In this document: one piece after another, positions 17,192-25,953 of the stretch
Layout: each line of letters starts with the position of its first letter
Position numbering within the stretch: the first letter of the stretch is position 1
Source of the DNA: SW132 sp038150125
Lineage (GTDB): Bacteria > Bacteroidota > Rhodothermia > Balneolales > Balneolaceae
Length of the DNA stretch: 64,000 bases
Reading direction: 5' to 3'
Assembly (NCBI RefSeq): GCF_038150125.1
Contig: NZ_JBBVMF010000014.1
Coordinates: 102,241 to 166,240, forward strand
Translations under genes and position numbers: made by a program
Notes under the pieces: model-generated
Told to the model about the DNA's origin: nothing
The model's database searches: none
What the model saw: the letters and a program-made list of their open reading frames with translations, nothing else

Positions 17192-18199
17192 ATGATTGAA
17201 AAAATTGCGAACCTGAAAAATGAGATTTCGTCATTTACTATTAATAATAATGAGGATCTCGAGAATTTCAGGTTAGAATTTCTCTCGCGAAACGGGAAAA
17301 TACAGGATATGTTCAAGTTGATGGGATCTGTCCCAAAGGAGGATAAAGCCAGCGTTGGGAAGGCAATGAACGAGGTGAAAAACCTTGCTCAGAATAAATA
17401 TGACGAAGCAAAAGCAAATCTGCATAAAAAGAAAAAGAAATCTTTTGGTGCATCTGATGACATTTCCCTTCCAATGCCTCCCCGCTACACTGGGTCACTG
17501 CATCCGCTGACCAAAGCACTGAATGAGATTAAGCAGATTTTCCTGCGGCTTGGGTTTAACATCGCTGATGGTCCGGAGCTCGAAGATGATTTTCACAACT
17601 TTACGGCGCTTAACTTCCCGCCCGATCACCCCGCACGAGACATGCAGGATACGTTTTTTGTGAGGCGATCCGATGAACATCCTGATAAAAACCAGGTCCT
17701 CCGTACTCACACATCTCCCGTTCAGATACGGCTGATGAAGCATAAGGAACTTCCCATTAGATCAATCATGCCGGGCCGGGTCTACAGAAACGAAGCGGTG
17801 ACAGCCAAATCATACTTTCAATTCAACCAGGTAGAAGGCCTCTATGTTGATGAAAACGTAACACTTGGCGAACTGATAGAGACGCTTGTCATGTTTGCAA
17901 AACTGATGTACGGAAGTGACGTCAAATACAGGGTCCGTCCCTCCTTCTTCCCGTTTACCGAACCAAGCATGGAAATGGATATCTGGTGGGAAAACGAACA
18001 GGGCGGCCAGTGGCTTGAAATTCTCGGAGCCGGAATGGTTGACCCCAATGTATTTAATGCCGTAAACGTAGATGCTGAAAAATATACCGGGTTTGCTTTT
18101 GGTATGGGCGTCGACCGGATTGCACTCCTTCGCTACGGAATCGATGATATCCGCACGCTTTACGAGAATGATATTCGCGTACTCCAGCAGTTCAAGTAA
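17192..18199 (+). CDS. pheS: Phenylalanine--tRNA ligase, alpha subunit
   Basis: Catalytic subunit of the (alpha-beta)2 class II enzyme that charges tRNA-Phe. The 335-residue protein has an N-terminal coiled coil (about 1-90) that contacts the tRNA. The class II core carries HPLTKALNEI, DDFHNFTALNFPPDHPARDMQDTFF (motif 2 region) and the motif 3 segment GFAFGMGVDRIALLRYGIDDIR near the C-terminus. It lies 41 bases upstream of pheT. Confidence 0.97.
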   Translation: MIEKIANLKNEISSFTINNNEDLENFRLEFLSRNGKIQDMFKLMGSVPKEDKASVGKAMNEVKNLAQNKYDEAKANLHKKKKKSFGASDDISLPMPPRYTGSLHPLTKALNEIKQIFLRLGFNIADGPELEDDFHNFTALNFPPDHPARDMQDTFFVRRSDEHPDKNQVLRTHTSPVQIRLMKHKELPIRSIMPGRVYRNEAVTAKSYFQFNQVEGLYVDENVTLGELIETLVMFAKLMYGSDVKYRVRPSFFPFTEPSMEMDIWWENEQGGQWLEILGAGMVDPNVFNAVNVDAEKYTGFAFGMGVDRIALLRYGIDDIRTLYENDIRVLQQFK

Positions 18200-18240
18200 T
18201 TCAAAACTCCGCTCACGCTAAAAGCTTTACTCTATAGTCT

Positions 18241-20652
18241 ATGAAAATTTCTGTAAACTGGCTCAGACAATACGTTGAGACCGATCTATCTGACCACGAC
18301 ATCGCCGAAAAACTAACTCTTCTTGGCCTCGAAGTTGAAGAAATTGAACGAACCGGCCACGACTTTGACCAGATGGTGGTAGGCCATGTTGACGATGTTC
18401 GCCCTCACCCTAATGCAGATAAACTTCAAATCTGCGATGTTAATATCGGATCCGACGTATCACAAATTATATGCGGAGCACCGAATGTAGCGGCAGGCCA
18501 AAAAGTGGCTGTCGCAACGGTAGGCGCAACGATGCCGGTCCCCACTCCCGATGGCGATTTCCTTACCATCAAAAAAGTGAAACTACGGGGCGAACCGTCT
18601 GAAGGAATGATCTGCTCGGAGGCTGAGCTTGGGCTTAGCGACGATCACTCCGGCATCATGGTGCTGGACGACTCACTTGAGCCTGGAACGCCTTTAAACG
18701 ACGCACTTGACGCCGAAGCCGACACCGTTCTTGAAATCGGGCTCACCCCCAATCGGCCGGATGCAGCCTGCCACATTGGAGTGGCCCGTGATCTGGCTGC
18801 CGTGCTTAAAACTGATCTGAAGCATCCTTATGAGGAAGTGGCTTCATCAAAGCAAGACCTGTCTGATTACATTTCGATTGACATCAAAAATCCGGAGAAA
18901 TGTCACCGATATGCTGCGTTAATGATAAAAGATGTGACTGTTCAGGAATCTCCAAACTGGCTGAAAAAGAGGCTCCGGGCCATTGGCTTGCGCCCAATCA
19001 ACAACATTGTGGATGTAACAAACTTTGTGCTTCACGAGATTGGCCAGCCGCTCCACGCATTTGATTACGATAAGATTGCCGGTAAAAAAATTGTGGTCCG
19101 GGATTTTGATGAGAAAAAAGAGTTTATCACGCTGGATGATACAACTCGCAAGGTTGCTGCTGGAACATTGTTTATTTGTGATGGAGACCGGCCGCTTGCA
19201 ATTGCCGGCATTATGGGCGGCGAAGAGTCTGAAGTAAGTAACAATACATCGTCAGTTCTGATTGAAAGCGCCTATTTTGATCCCTCCTCAACCCGGAAAT
19301 CCGCAAAAAGACTTGCTCTGCAGACCGATAGCTCCTATAGGTTCGAGCGCGGAATTGACCCCACGATACAGCTTAAAGCCGGACGGCGGGCTGCAGAACT
19401 GATTGCCGACGTTTCCGGCGGTACAATTGTCGATGGCTATACGGACGTTCATCCGGTTCAACCGGAACAGCTAACCGTTAACCTGCGAACATCAAGAGTC
19501 AATCATCTTCTTGGAACTGAGCTTCCACAAAAAGAAGTCATAGAGATTTTAAACCAACTGGAGTTCAGTACCTCTGCAAAGGATAAAGACGTGGTCAGCT
19601 GTGTAGTCCCCTATTTCAGGCCGGATGTTACCCGCGAGGTTGACCTTATTGAGGAAGTTGGCCGTGTATTCGACTACAACAATATTCCCAAGCCTGATTC
19701 ATCACCATTTGTTACACCTGAACCGCTGACCGACTGGGAAGAACTGAACAATCGCCTGCGTAAGATTGCCGTTTCTCTATCTTATAAAGAAATTTCAACC
19801 AATTCACTGCTATCAAAAAAAGAAGCAGACTTACTAAGCGATGAGTCGAAACATGTGGTGACCCTGAACCCTGTGTCGCAGGAAAATACCACCCTTCGTC
19901 CGGCACTTGCAGGTGGATTTTTAAAGGCTGTAAAGTTTAACCTGCATCGGAATGAAGACAGGCTTCGGTTCTTTGAAGTGGGGCATGTGTTCGAAAAAAA
20001 TGGAAAAGGAACGTGGATCGAAGGCATCAAAGAGCACTCGCGGTTGCTGATGGGACTCTCCGGTTATCGCACTCGCGATAGCTGGACCGGTGATGCCCAA
20101 CCGTTTACTATTTTTGACCTTAAAGAGGACGTAGAAGCCCTGTTTGAAACACTCGGAATCCGGGATCACATTACCCAGCATGCTGTGAATAACTACTCCC
20201 TTGAGTATAAAACTGGAGATACAACCATTGCCAGTCTATCCATTGCGGATGAAAAAATCCGTAAAGGGTTTGATGTGGATCACGAGGCCTACATCGCAGA
20301 AGTAGATATCACGATATTATCTGATCTTGACCTGATTTCTGAAGATGTTAGGTACAACAAAGTATCCAAATATCCCGCGTTTGATTTTGATGCTGCCTTC
20401 GTGGTCGATTCCGACATACGTGCGGGTGATCTCGAGCAATCTATTCGTGAAGAAGCGGGATCCGCGCTTAAATCAGTCCACGTATTTGATGTGTATGAAG
20501 GAGAAAATATCGGCGAAGATAAAAAAAGTATTGCATTTAGACTCTCTTTTTTAGATTCTAATAAGACATTGACGATCAACGATGTGGAACCCATAGTTAA
20601 AAAAGTTGTAAACCAGTTAGATCGTACCTACAATGCAAAGTTAAGATCATAG
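18241..20652 (+). CDS. pheT: Phenylalanine--tRNA ligase, beta subunit
   Basis: The 803-residue protein has the usual PheT layout: an N-terminal B1 region, an EMAP/tRNA-binding domain (about 40-150, VGHVDDVRPHPNADKLQICDVNIG), a B3/B4 editing domain in the middle (NIVDVTNFVLHEIGQPLHAFDYDKI), a B5 domain, and a C-terminal ferredoxin-fold anticodon-binding domain ending ISFLDSN-like 'LSFLDSNKTLTINDVEPIVKKVVNQL'. It forms the functional heterotetramer with pheS immediately upstream. Confidence 0.97.
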   Translation: MKISVNWLRQYVETDLSDHDIAEKLTLLGLEVEEIERTGHDFDQMVVGHVDDVRPHPNADKLQICDVNIGSDVSQIICGAPNVAAGQKVAVATVGATMPVPTPDGDFLTIKKVKLRGEPSEGMICSEAELGLSDDHSGIMVLDDSLEPGTPLNDALDAEADTVLEIGLTPNRPDAACHIGVARDLAAVLKTDLKHPYEEVASSKQDLSDYISIDIKNPEKCHRYAALMIKDVTVQESPNWLKKRLRAIGLRPINNIVDVTNFVLHEIGQPLHAFDYDKIAGKKIVVRDFDEKKEFITLDDTTRKVAAGTLFICDGDRPLAIAGIMGGEESEVSNNTSSVLIESAYFDPSSTRKSAKRLALQTDSSYRFERGIDPTIQLKAGRRAAELIADVSGGTIVDGYTDVHPVQPEQLTVNLRTSRVNHLLGTELPQKEVIEILNQLEFSTSAKDKDVVSCVVPYFRPDVTREVDLIEEVGRVFDYNNIPKPDSSPFVTPEPLTDWEELNNRLRKIAVSLSYKEISTNSLLSKKEADLLSDESKHVVTLNPVSQENTTLRPALAGGFLKAVKFNLHRNEDRLRFFEVGHVFEKNGKGTWIEGIKEHSRLLMGLSGYRTRDSWTGDAQPFTIFDLKEDVEALFETLGIRDHITQHAVNNYSLEYKTGDTTIASLSIADEKIRKGFDVDHEAYIAEVDITILSDLDLISEDVRYNKVSKYPAFDFDAAFVVDSDIRAGDLEQSIREEAGSALKSVHVFDVYEGENIGEDKKSIAFRLSFLDSNKTLTINDVEPIVKKVVNQLDRTYNAKLRS

Positions 20653-20662
20653 ACATGCACCC

Positions 20663-20908
20663 ATGGCCGACATTGAATCGCAACAAGAAACGTTTTCGAG
20701 CTACCTTGACCAAATCCGCAAACAAGTTGCCCTTCTGAAGAAACAAAACAAGGATCTGAAAAGGGAAAATCTTCGGCTCACTGACAAGCTTGAAAAAGCT
20801 CAGAAAAAACAAGGGGACATTTTTTCGGAGATTAGCGAGTCGGAACGAATAGCGATGCGCCACCAGGTAAAGAGCCTGATTAGTAAGATCAGTAAACATA
20901 TCGATTAG
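20663..20908 (+). CDS. Small coiled-coil protein upstream of zapA
   Basis: 81 residues that are almost entirely predicted coiled coil (roughly residues 10-60, heptads rich in Leu, Lys, Gln and Glu: 'YLDQIRKQVALLKKQNKDLKRENLRLTDKLEKAQKK'). It begins 10 bases after pheT and ends 7 bases before zapA, so it is almost certainly cotranscribed with both. Its size, fold and position suggest a ZapB-like partner of ZapA at the division ring. That is inference only, since no specific family signature was recognised. Confidence 0.7.
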   Translation: MADIESQQETFSSYLDQIRKQVALLKKQNKDLKRENLRLTDKLEKAQKKQGDIFSEISESERIAMRHQVKSLISKISKHID

Positions 20909-20915
20909 TAGAGCT

Positions 20916-21206
20916 ATGCAAGCCATTAAAGTAACAATATTAGGGAAACAGATACCGTTAAAGGTAGAAGATGGCGAAGTTGAAAGCATGAAGCGCATTG
21001 CAGATTTCGTGGATGAAAAATTTAAGCTGTACCGACAGGAGCTTACCAATCAACCCGACTCAACCGCTATGATTCTCGCCTCACTCAGCATAGCGGGTGA
21101 ACTGTTTGAATTACGACAGGAAATTCGGGAATATGAAGACAGTGAAGGAGAACTTATGAAGCAAGTAAACAGCGAAATGGAAAAATTAATATCAGATATT
21201 TCCTGA
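20916..21206 (+). CDS. zapA: Cell division protein ZapA
   Basis: 96 residues with the ZapA N-domain pattern (AIKVTILGKQIPLKVEDGEVESMKRIADFVDEKFK), followed by a long helix (TAMILASLSIAGELFELRQEIREYEDSE) that makes the antiparallel dimer. ZapA crosslinks FtsZ protofilaments at midcell. It is the last gene of the apparent pheS-pheT-coiled coil-zapA unit. Confidence 0.88.
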   Translation: MQAIKVTILGKQIPLKVEDGEVESMKRIADFVDEKFKLYRQELTNQPDSTAMILASLSIAGELFELRQEIREYEDSEGELMKQVNSEMEKLISDIS

Positions 21207-21254
21207 GATCTCTTGCAGGGAATTGATTCCGTTTATAAATAGTTTTATTGATGT

Positions 21255-21872
21255 ATGTATAAAGGCGAGCGTTTTAATAGTTATACCCATCTTGCCGGAA
21301 CCGTTTTTTCCGCAGTTGGTTTTATTTTTCTACTCTACCTGGCTTTTACCAAAGGTGATGCCTGGAAAATTACGAGTTTTGCAATCTACGGGTTTACCCT
21401 GATGCTGCTCTATACATTTTCAACGCTCTATCACAGCTTCCAGGGCAAGCTTAAAAAAATCTTCCAGAAGCTTGATCACATTTCAATTTACCTGCTCATT
21501 GCTGGCTCATATACACCGTTTACAATGGTCACCCTTCGCGGCGAAACAGGCTGGACTATATTTGCCATCGTCTGGGGGCTTGCCACGCTGGGTATCATCA
21601 TTGATCTCATTCCAAGTAAAGGCCATCGTATTTTTCCGCTTATTATTTATTTGATGATGGGCTGGCTTGCCGTTATCATTGCCGAACCGCTTGTTGAAGG
21701 TCTTACTACACCCGGATTCTACTGGCTAATAGCCGGTGGTATGTTCTACACGTTTGGCGTAATATTCTACGCGCTCGATTCGCAGCACCGATTTTCACAC
21801 GGCATCTGGCACCTATTCGTGTTAGCCGGAAGCCTCTGCCATTTCGTTACGGTTGCCGGATACGTTGCTTGA
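21255..21872 (+). CDS. Hemolysin III family (PAQR-like) membrane protein
   Basis: 205 residues with seven predicted membrane helices. The HlyIII/PAQR zinc-site motifs are present: the S...H segment STLYHS (about 56-61), the Asp-containing DHISIYLLIAGSYTPF (about 74-89), and the C-terminal HGIWHLFVLAGSLCHF (about 181-196) with the paired His ligands. Family members are ceramidase-like hydrolases or of unknown function. The name does not establish haemolytic activity. Confidence 0.9.
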   Translation: MYKGERFNSYTHLAGTVFSAVGFIFLLYLAFTKGDAWKITSFAIYGFTLMLLYTFSTLYHSFQGKLKKIFQKLDHISIYLLIAGSYTPFTMVTLRGETGWTIFAIVWGLATLGIIIDLIPSKGHRIFPLIIYLMMGWLAVIIAEPLVEGLTTPGFYWLIAGGMFYTFGVIFYALDSQHRFSHGIWHLFVLAGSLCHFVTVAGYVA

Positions 21873-21898
21873 GATCTTTTTTTCTGCTATAAAGTTAT

Positions 21899-21932
21899 CC
21901 CGAAGCCTCGGGACGGGATCCCCCATCTTTTT
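21899..21932. repeat. Dispersed palindromic repeat fragment
   Basis: CCCGAAGCCTCGGGACGGGATCCCCCATCTTTTT combines a CCCGA...TCGGG hairpin with the GGGATC(T)CCCATCTT core seen at 3455-3472. It may also act as the terminator of the hemolysin III gene because a T-run follows. Confidence 0.5.
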
Positions 21933-22073
21933 GAAGCTTTTGAAAGTCGTTTCAATCCTTATCTTTATCACTTGATTAGTAGTTGTGCTATGAGCAATCC
22001 TTTAAACAATCCATCTTCAAACTTATCGCCTTAATTTTGTACCTTTCCCATCTTTTGAAACCCAACAGCCATC

Positions 22074-22889
22074 ATGCCAAACAACTCAGCAAAGATCTTC
22101 TTCATTGCCGATATCGTCGGGGAAGCCGGGCTAAACTTTCTCAACACGATGCTGCCTCCTCTTATTGAAAAACACTCGCCTGACTTCATCATTGCCAATG
22201 GTGAAAACTCCCATGAAGGAAGAGGTATCAACCGGGAAATCGTAAAGAACTTATACGACCTTGGCGTAAATGTTATCACAGGAGGAAATCACTCTTTTGA
22301 CAAGTGGAAGATTTTCTCCTACATGAAGAGTGACCCCAACCTGCTGCGGCCGCTAAACTACCCCAAAGGAAATGCAGGCTATGGATATGGAATTTATGAT
22401 ATACCTGGCACCGATAAGAAAATCGGCGTGCTGAATCTGCAAGGACGTACCTTCATGCAGCCGATTGATGATCCGTTTTCCACATCTGACTGGGCCATAG
22501 AAAAAATCAAAGAGGAAACCGATATCATTTTTGTTGATTTCCATGCAGAAGCTACTGCAGAAAAAATCTCCATGGCCTGGCAGCTCGATGGCAGAGTCTC
22601 TGTGATGGTGGGCACACACACGCACGTTCCGACGAACGATGCACGAATCTTCCCCAACGGCATGGGTTATGTCACGGATGCCGGTATGACCGGCCCGTTT
22701 AACTCGGTGATAGGCATGAAGAAAAAAACATCCATCAACCGTTTCCTGCTGGGCACACCACAGCGATTTCATGTTGCCGAAAAAGATAATCACCTTTGCG
22801 GCGTTATTGCCACAGTTGATCTTGACTCAGCAAAATGCAGCGAGATTCAATCGATTATTTTCCCGGAATTCCAGAACAAAACTGAATGA
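22074..22889 (+). CDS. ymdB: YmdB-family calcineurin-like phosphodiesterase
   Basis: 271 residues matching the TIGR00282/YmdB group (2',3'-cyclic nucleotide phosphodiesterase). The metal ligands can be followed along the chain: FIADIVGEAG (about 9-18), ANGENSHEGRGI (about 41-52), GGNHSFDK (about 69-76), DFHAEATAEK (about 153-162) and GTHTHVPT (about 184-191). It ends in an ATGA overlap with the ABC transporter ATPase gene, so the two are translationally coupled. Confidence 0.92.
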   Translation: MPNNSAKIFFIADIVGEAGLNFLNTMLPPLIEKHSPDFIIANGENSHEGRGINREIVKNLYDLGVNVITGGNHSFDKWKIFSYMKSDPNLLRPLNYPKGNAGYGYGIYDIPGTDKKIGVLNLQGRTFMQPIDDPFSTSDWAIEKIKEETDIIFVDFHAEATAEKISMAWQLDGRVSVMVGTHTHVPTNDARIFPNGMGYVTDAGMTGPFNSVIGMKKKTSINRFLLGTPQRFHVAEKDNHLCGVIATVDLDSAKCSEIQSIIFPEFQNKTE

Positions 22890-23584
22890 CTTCATCACCC
22901 CAGCCTGTGCTTCGGGCTCAGAACATCGCAAAGAGTTTTAAGGGCGATTCTGAGTCCGGCCGCCTTGACATCTTGACTGACGTTAATCTGAGTATCGGCA
23001 AATCAGAGATTATCGCCATTATCGGGTCGAGCGGATGCGGCAAAAGTACGCTGCTTCATATTCTCGGCGGCCTCGACCAGCCAAACGATGGATCAGTAAA
23101 ATGGGGCGATCAATCGATCTACGATTTGAAATCTGATAATCTTGCCGATCTTCGAAATCGAAATGTAGGGTTTGTCTTCCAATTTCATCACCTGCTGCCC
23201 GAATTTACGGCTATAGAAAATGTGATGATGCCGGGTTTTATACGTGGTCTTCCCGAGGACGAAGCAGAAGAAAGGGCCTCTGCCCTGCTTGGCCGCCTTG
23301 GCCTTGACGGTCGGCTGACTCATCGCCCCTCGCAGCTATCCGGCGGCGAGCAGCAGCGGGTCTCGATGGCGCGTGCCTTGATGAATGAGCCGTCAATGAT
23401 ACTGGCTGATGAACCCACTGGTAACCTTGATGAGGCCAATACGGAATCGATCCTTGCTCAGCTTTTTGAGCTCCGTGAAGACCGGGAACTCTCCATTGCA
23501 CTCATCACCCACGAGAAAGAAATAGCAGACCGGTGCGATGTTGTGTATGAGCTTCATAATGGTGTTCTTCACCGGCTGGACTAA
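22886..23584 (+). CDS. lolD: ABC transporter ATP-binding protein, LolD/MacB-like
   Basis: 232 residues with Walker A GSSGCGKST (about 48-56), Q-loop 'FQFHHLLPEFTAIENVMMP', signature LSGGEQQRVSMARAL (about 150-164) and Walker B MILADEPTGNLDE (about 171-183). The 'FQFHHLLPEFTA' Q-loop context is characteristic of LolD, the ATPase of the LolCDE complex that releases lipoproteins from the inner membrane. LolC/E permease genes are not adjacent, so the partner is encoded elsewhere. It overlaps ymdB by 4 bases. Confidence 0.85.
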   Translation: MTSSPQPVLRAQNIAKSFKGDSESGRLDILTDVNLSIGKSEIIAIIGSSGCGKSTLLHILGGLDQPNDGSVKWGDQSIYDLKSDNLADLRNRNVGFVFQFHHLLPEFTAIENVMMPGFIRGLPEDEAEERASALLGRLGLDGRLTHRPSQLSGGEQQRVSMARALMNEPSMILADEPTGNLDEANTESILAQLFELREDRELSIALITHEKEIADRCDVVYELHNGVLHRLD

Positions 23585-23665
23585 CAAATGTTTTTCACTT
23601 GGTTAAAACCCTAAACAGTGATAACTTTCATAGCTGTAATAAAAAATAATTGATAGCACGTTTAT

Positions 23666-24352
23666 ATGAGTAAGGGACTTAAAAAAGAAGATTTAGAACA
23701 GGATATTCTCATTGAATATTCATCACGGTTCATGTATTACTACGAAAACAATAAAGCCACTGTAATCGGGGGCGCTATTGGCTTATTGTTGGTTATTGGA
23801 TTGATCATCGGATACTTCGTGTACTCCGGCCAGCAGGAACAGGAAGCACAAAATCTACTCGGTATTGCTGAAGAGCAGCTCATGCAGGGTAATTATGAAA
23901 CAGCCCTCTACGGAAATGAACAAGATTTCACGCTCGGGTTTGAACAGATATCCAATAACTATCCCCGTACCAGCGCCGGAAACCTTGCAACTTACTACGC
24001 TTCTGTTTCTGAATATGAGCTTGGGAACTATGAAAATGCCCTTCAGCGTATACAAAATTTCGATGTGCCGGACGGTATTATGGGAGTTGCGCCGCTTTCA
24101 CTGAATGCAATCATACTCTCTGAGCTGGATCGATTTGAGGAAGCCGGGCAGAAATATTTAGAAGCCGCAGAATGGAATATTAATGATTCCACAACGCCCT
24201 ATAATTTGATGGAAGCAGCAATAGCATTCAGAGAAGCCGGCGATACAGATCGTGCACTCGAAATGGTTGACAGAGTACTGGAAGACTATCCAAACAGCCA
24301 GCAGGCTGCCGAAGCTAAACGAATGAGGGGTCTGCTGACGCGACCCGTTTAA
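23666..24352 (+). CDS. TPR-containing inner-membrane-anchored protein (YfgM-like)
   Basis: 228 residues. An acidic cytosolic N-terminus is followed by one membrane helix (about 32-55, AIGLLLVIGLIIGYFVYSG), then a periplasmic stretch with about three TPR-like repeats (LLGIAEEQLMQGNYETAL; YYASVSEYELGNYENAL; AAIAFREAGDTDRALEMVDRVLEDYP). This is the topology of YfgM, a SecYEG/chaperone accessory factor. The family link is tentative. Confidence 0.7.
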   Translation: MSKGLKKEDLEQDILIEYSSRFMYYYENNKATVIGGAIGLLLVIGLIIGYFVYSGQQEQEAQNLLGIAEEQLMQGNYETALYGNEQDFTLGFEQISNNYPRTSAGNLATYYASVSEYELGNYENALQRIQNFDVPDGIMGVAPLSLNAIILSELDRFEEAGQKYLEAAEWNINDSTTPYNLMEAAIAFREAGDTDRALEMVDRVLEDYPNSQQAAEAKRMRGLLTRPV

Positions 24353-24377
24353 TACCAAATTTTGTTTCCAACTTTCT

Positions 24378-24414
24378 AAAAAATCCGCTGTCATTCCTGG
24401 CTGCGGATTTTTTT
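24378..24414 (+). terminator. Rho-independent terminator after the YfgM-like gene
   Basis: The AAAAATCCGC stem (24378-24388) pairs with GCGGATTT (24403-24410) and runs into a T tract. It closes the ymdB-lolD-TPR stretch. Confidence 0.8.
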
Positions 24415-24668
24415 ATGTTTATCAGTTAGCGGTAGTACTCACATCAATAAAGTATACCCTCCTCTTGATCTATATTTGACCTTATGACTTTTTTATTGGA
24501 CTTAAATAGTATGTATTTCATCATAAAGTTTAAATCCATCTACAGGATCAATTGATACTCGAATTATATGCTTTAAAGCACTGTTACGTAGGTAAATGGA
24601 TAAAATGACAAATATTTTAATGTCATCTAATCAACTTATGCAAGATTAACTTCTAAGAGGTACATATT
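24415..24668. other. Gene-free AT-rich leader upstream of the ATP-grasp gene
   Basis: About 250 bases with no open frame of note and no repeat that I can see. It is strongly AT-rich and ends in a good AAGAGG Shine-Dalgarno (24655-24660), so it presumably contains the promoter of the ATP-grasp/CocE pair. Confidence 0.5.
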
Positions 24669-25952
24669 TTGAAAAAGAGAGTTTGTGTAATCGGAGTTGA
24701 TGAATTCAATTCAAAAAAACTAAATGCATTTGAGGGGGCACAGGAGTACGACTATCATTCTATTTTAGAAGTATCTGAACTGCAGCATTGCGAGACATAC
24801 GACATGGCAGAGCTGATGAGCAAAGCAATGGATCAAATTGATGATATGGATGAGACACCTGATGCTATTGTCGGATTTTGGAATTTCCCGGTAACCTGTC
24901 TCACCCCTATGCTCGCCCGGGAATATAATCTTCCTCACCTGCCCCTTGATGCCCTAATAAAATGTGAGCATAAGTACCTTGGCCGACTTGAGCAAGAGAA
25001 GATCATTCCGGATAAAGTGCCGGCATTTGATATCGTAAATCCCTTTCATTCAAGCCCATATGAAAGTGTTTCAATCGACTTTCCATTCTGGCTGAAACCG
25101 ATCCAGTCATTTGCTTCACAGCTAAGTTTCAAAATTGAGAACAAAAAGGACTTTGATGAGGCATTGACCGTCATCAGAGATAAAATTCACAGGTTTGCAG
25201 ACCCCTTCAACTATGTTTTGGATAAAGTTGAATTGCCGGAGAGTATTAAGGGAATCGATGGCTATTATTGTATTGCTGAAGAAGCCTTACCCGGAGTACA
25301 GGCCACAGTTGAAGGATACGTTCACAATGGTAATATCGATTTTATTGGTGCTTTCGATTCAAAAAGACATCGGCATCACGAAACATTCTTCAGTTATGAG
25401 TATCCTGCCAATCTGGACCAGAAATCTATCGCCAACATTGAAAAAACTTCGACAAAGATTTTAAAAAACTTTGGATACGACAACAGTTCATTTAACATTG
25501 AATATTTTTACGATAAGGATAACGACGACTTCTGGATACTGGAAATAAACCCCCGGATCTCCCAGTCACACTCCGATCCTTTTCAGAAGGTAGATGGTGC
25601 ACCTAATCATAAATCAATGGTGGAAGTAGCTCTTGGGGAGAGTCCGGAGTTCCCTCATCGCAAAGGAGACTTCAAAGTGGCCGCTAAATTTTATTATCGT
25701 GTTTTTGACGATGGAGTTATTACAAAAGTCCCCGGCGACGATGATCTTGAAGCCATCAGGAAAGAGATGCCCGATATGGAAATTAAAATATGGGTTGATG
25801 AAGGAGTACGGCTATCTGAGCTCCACGACCAGGATAGCTATAGCTATAAACTTGCTTCTGTTTATTTAGGAGCAGAAAACAAAAAGAAGCTCTACGATAA
25901 ACGAGATCGCTGTTTTGACCTGTTAAATTTTAAAATAGATTCTACCGAATAA
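24669..25952 (+). CDS. ATP-grasp domain ligase of unknown substrate
   Basis: 427 residues, with an ATP-grasp fold over about 95-330. Visible parts include KCEHKYLGRLEQEKIIPDKVPAF (lid and start of the grasp), FPFWLKPIQSFASQLSFKI (ATP-binding Lys), the variant loop CIAEEALPGVQATVEGYVHNG, and the metal-binding FWILEINPRISQSHS (about 289-303). Such enzymes activate a carboxylate as acyl-phosphate and join it to an amine or thiol. The start is TTG at 24669 because an AAGAGG Shine-Dalgarno lies 8 bases upstream and the protein opens with the pre-ATP-grasp strand KKRVCVIGV. It is followed after one base by the CocE/NonD hydrolase gene. Amino-acid ligase or carboxylase-like activity are both possible, and no substrate can be named. 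Confidence 0.85.
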   Translation: MKKRVCVIGVDEFNSKKLNAFEGAQEYDYHSILEVSELQHCETYDMAELMSKAMDQIDDMDETPDAIVGFWNFPVTCLTPMLAREYNLPHLPLDALIKCEHKYLGRLEQEKIIPDKVPAFDIVNPFHSSPYESVSIDFPFWLKPIQSFASQLSFKIENKKDFDEALTVIRDKIHRFADPFNYVLDKVELPESIKGIDGYYCIAEEALPGVQATVEGYVHNGNIDFIGAFDSKRHRHHETFFSYEYPANLDQKSIANIEKTSTKILKNFGYDNSSFNIEYFYDKDNDDFWILEINPRISQSHSDPFQKVDGAPNHKSMVEVALGESPEFPHRKGDFKVAAKFYYRVFDDGVITKVPGDDDLEAIRKEMPDMEIKIWVDEGVRLSELHDQDSYSYKLASVYLGAENKKKLYDKRDRCFDLLNFKIDSTE

Positions 25953-25953
25953 T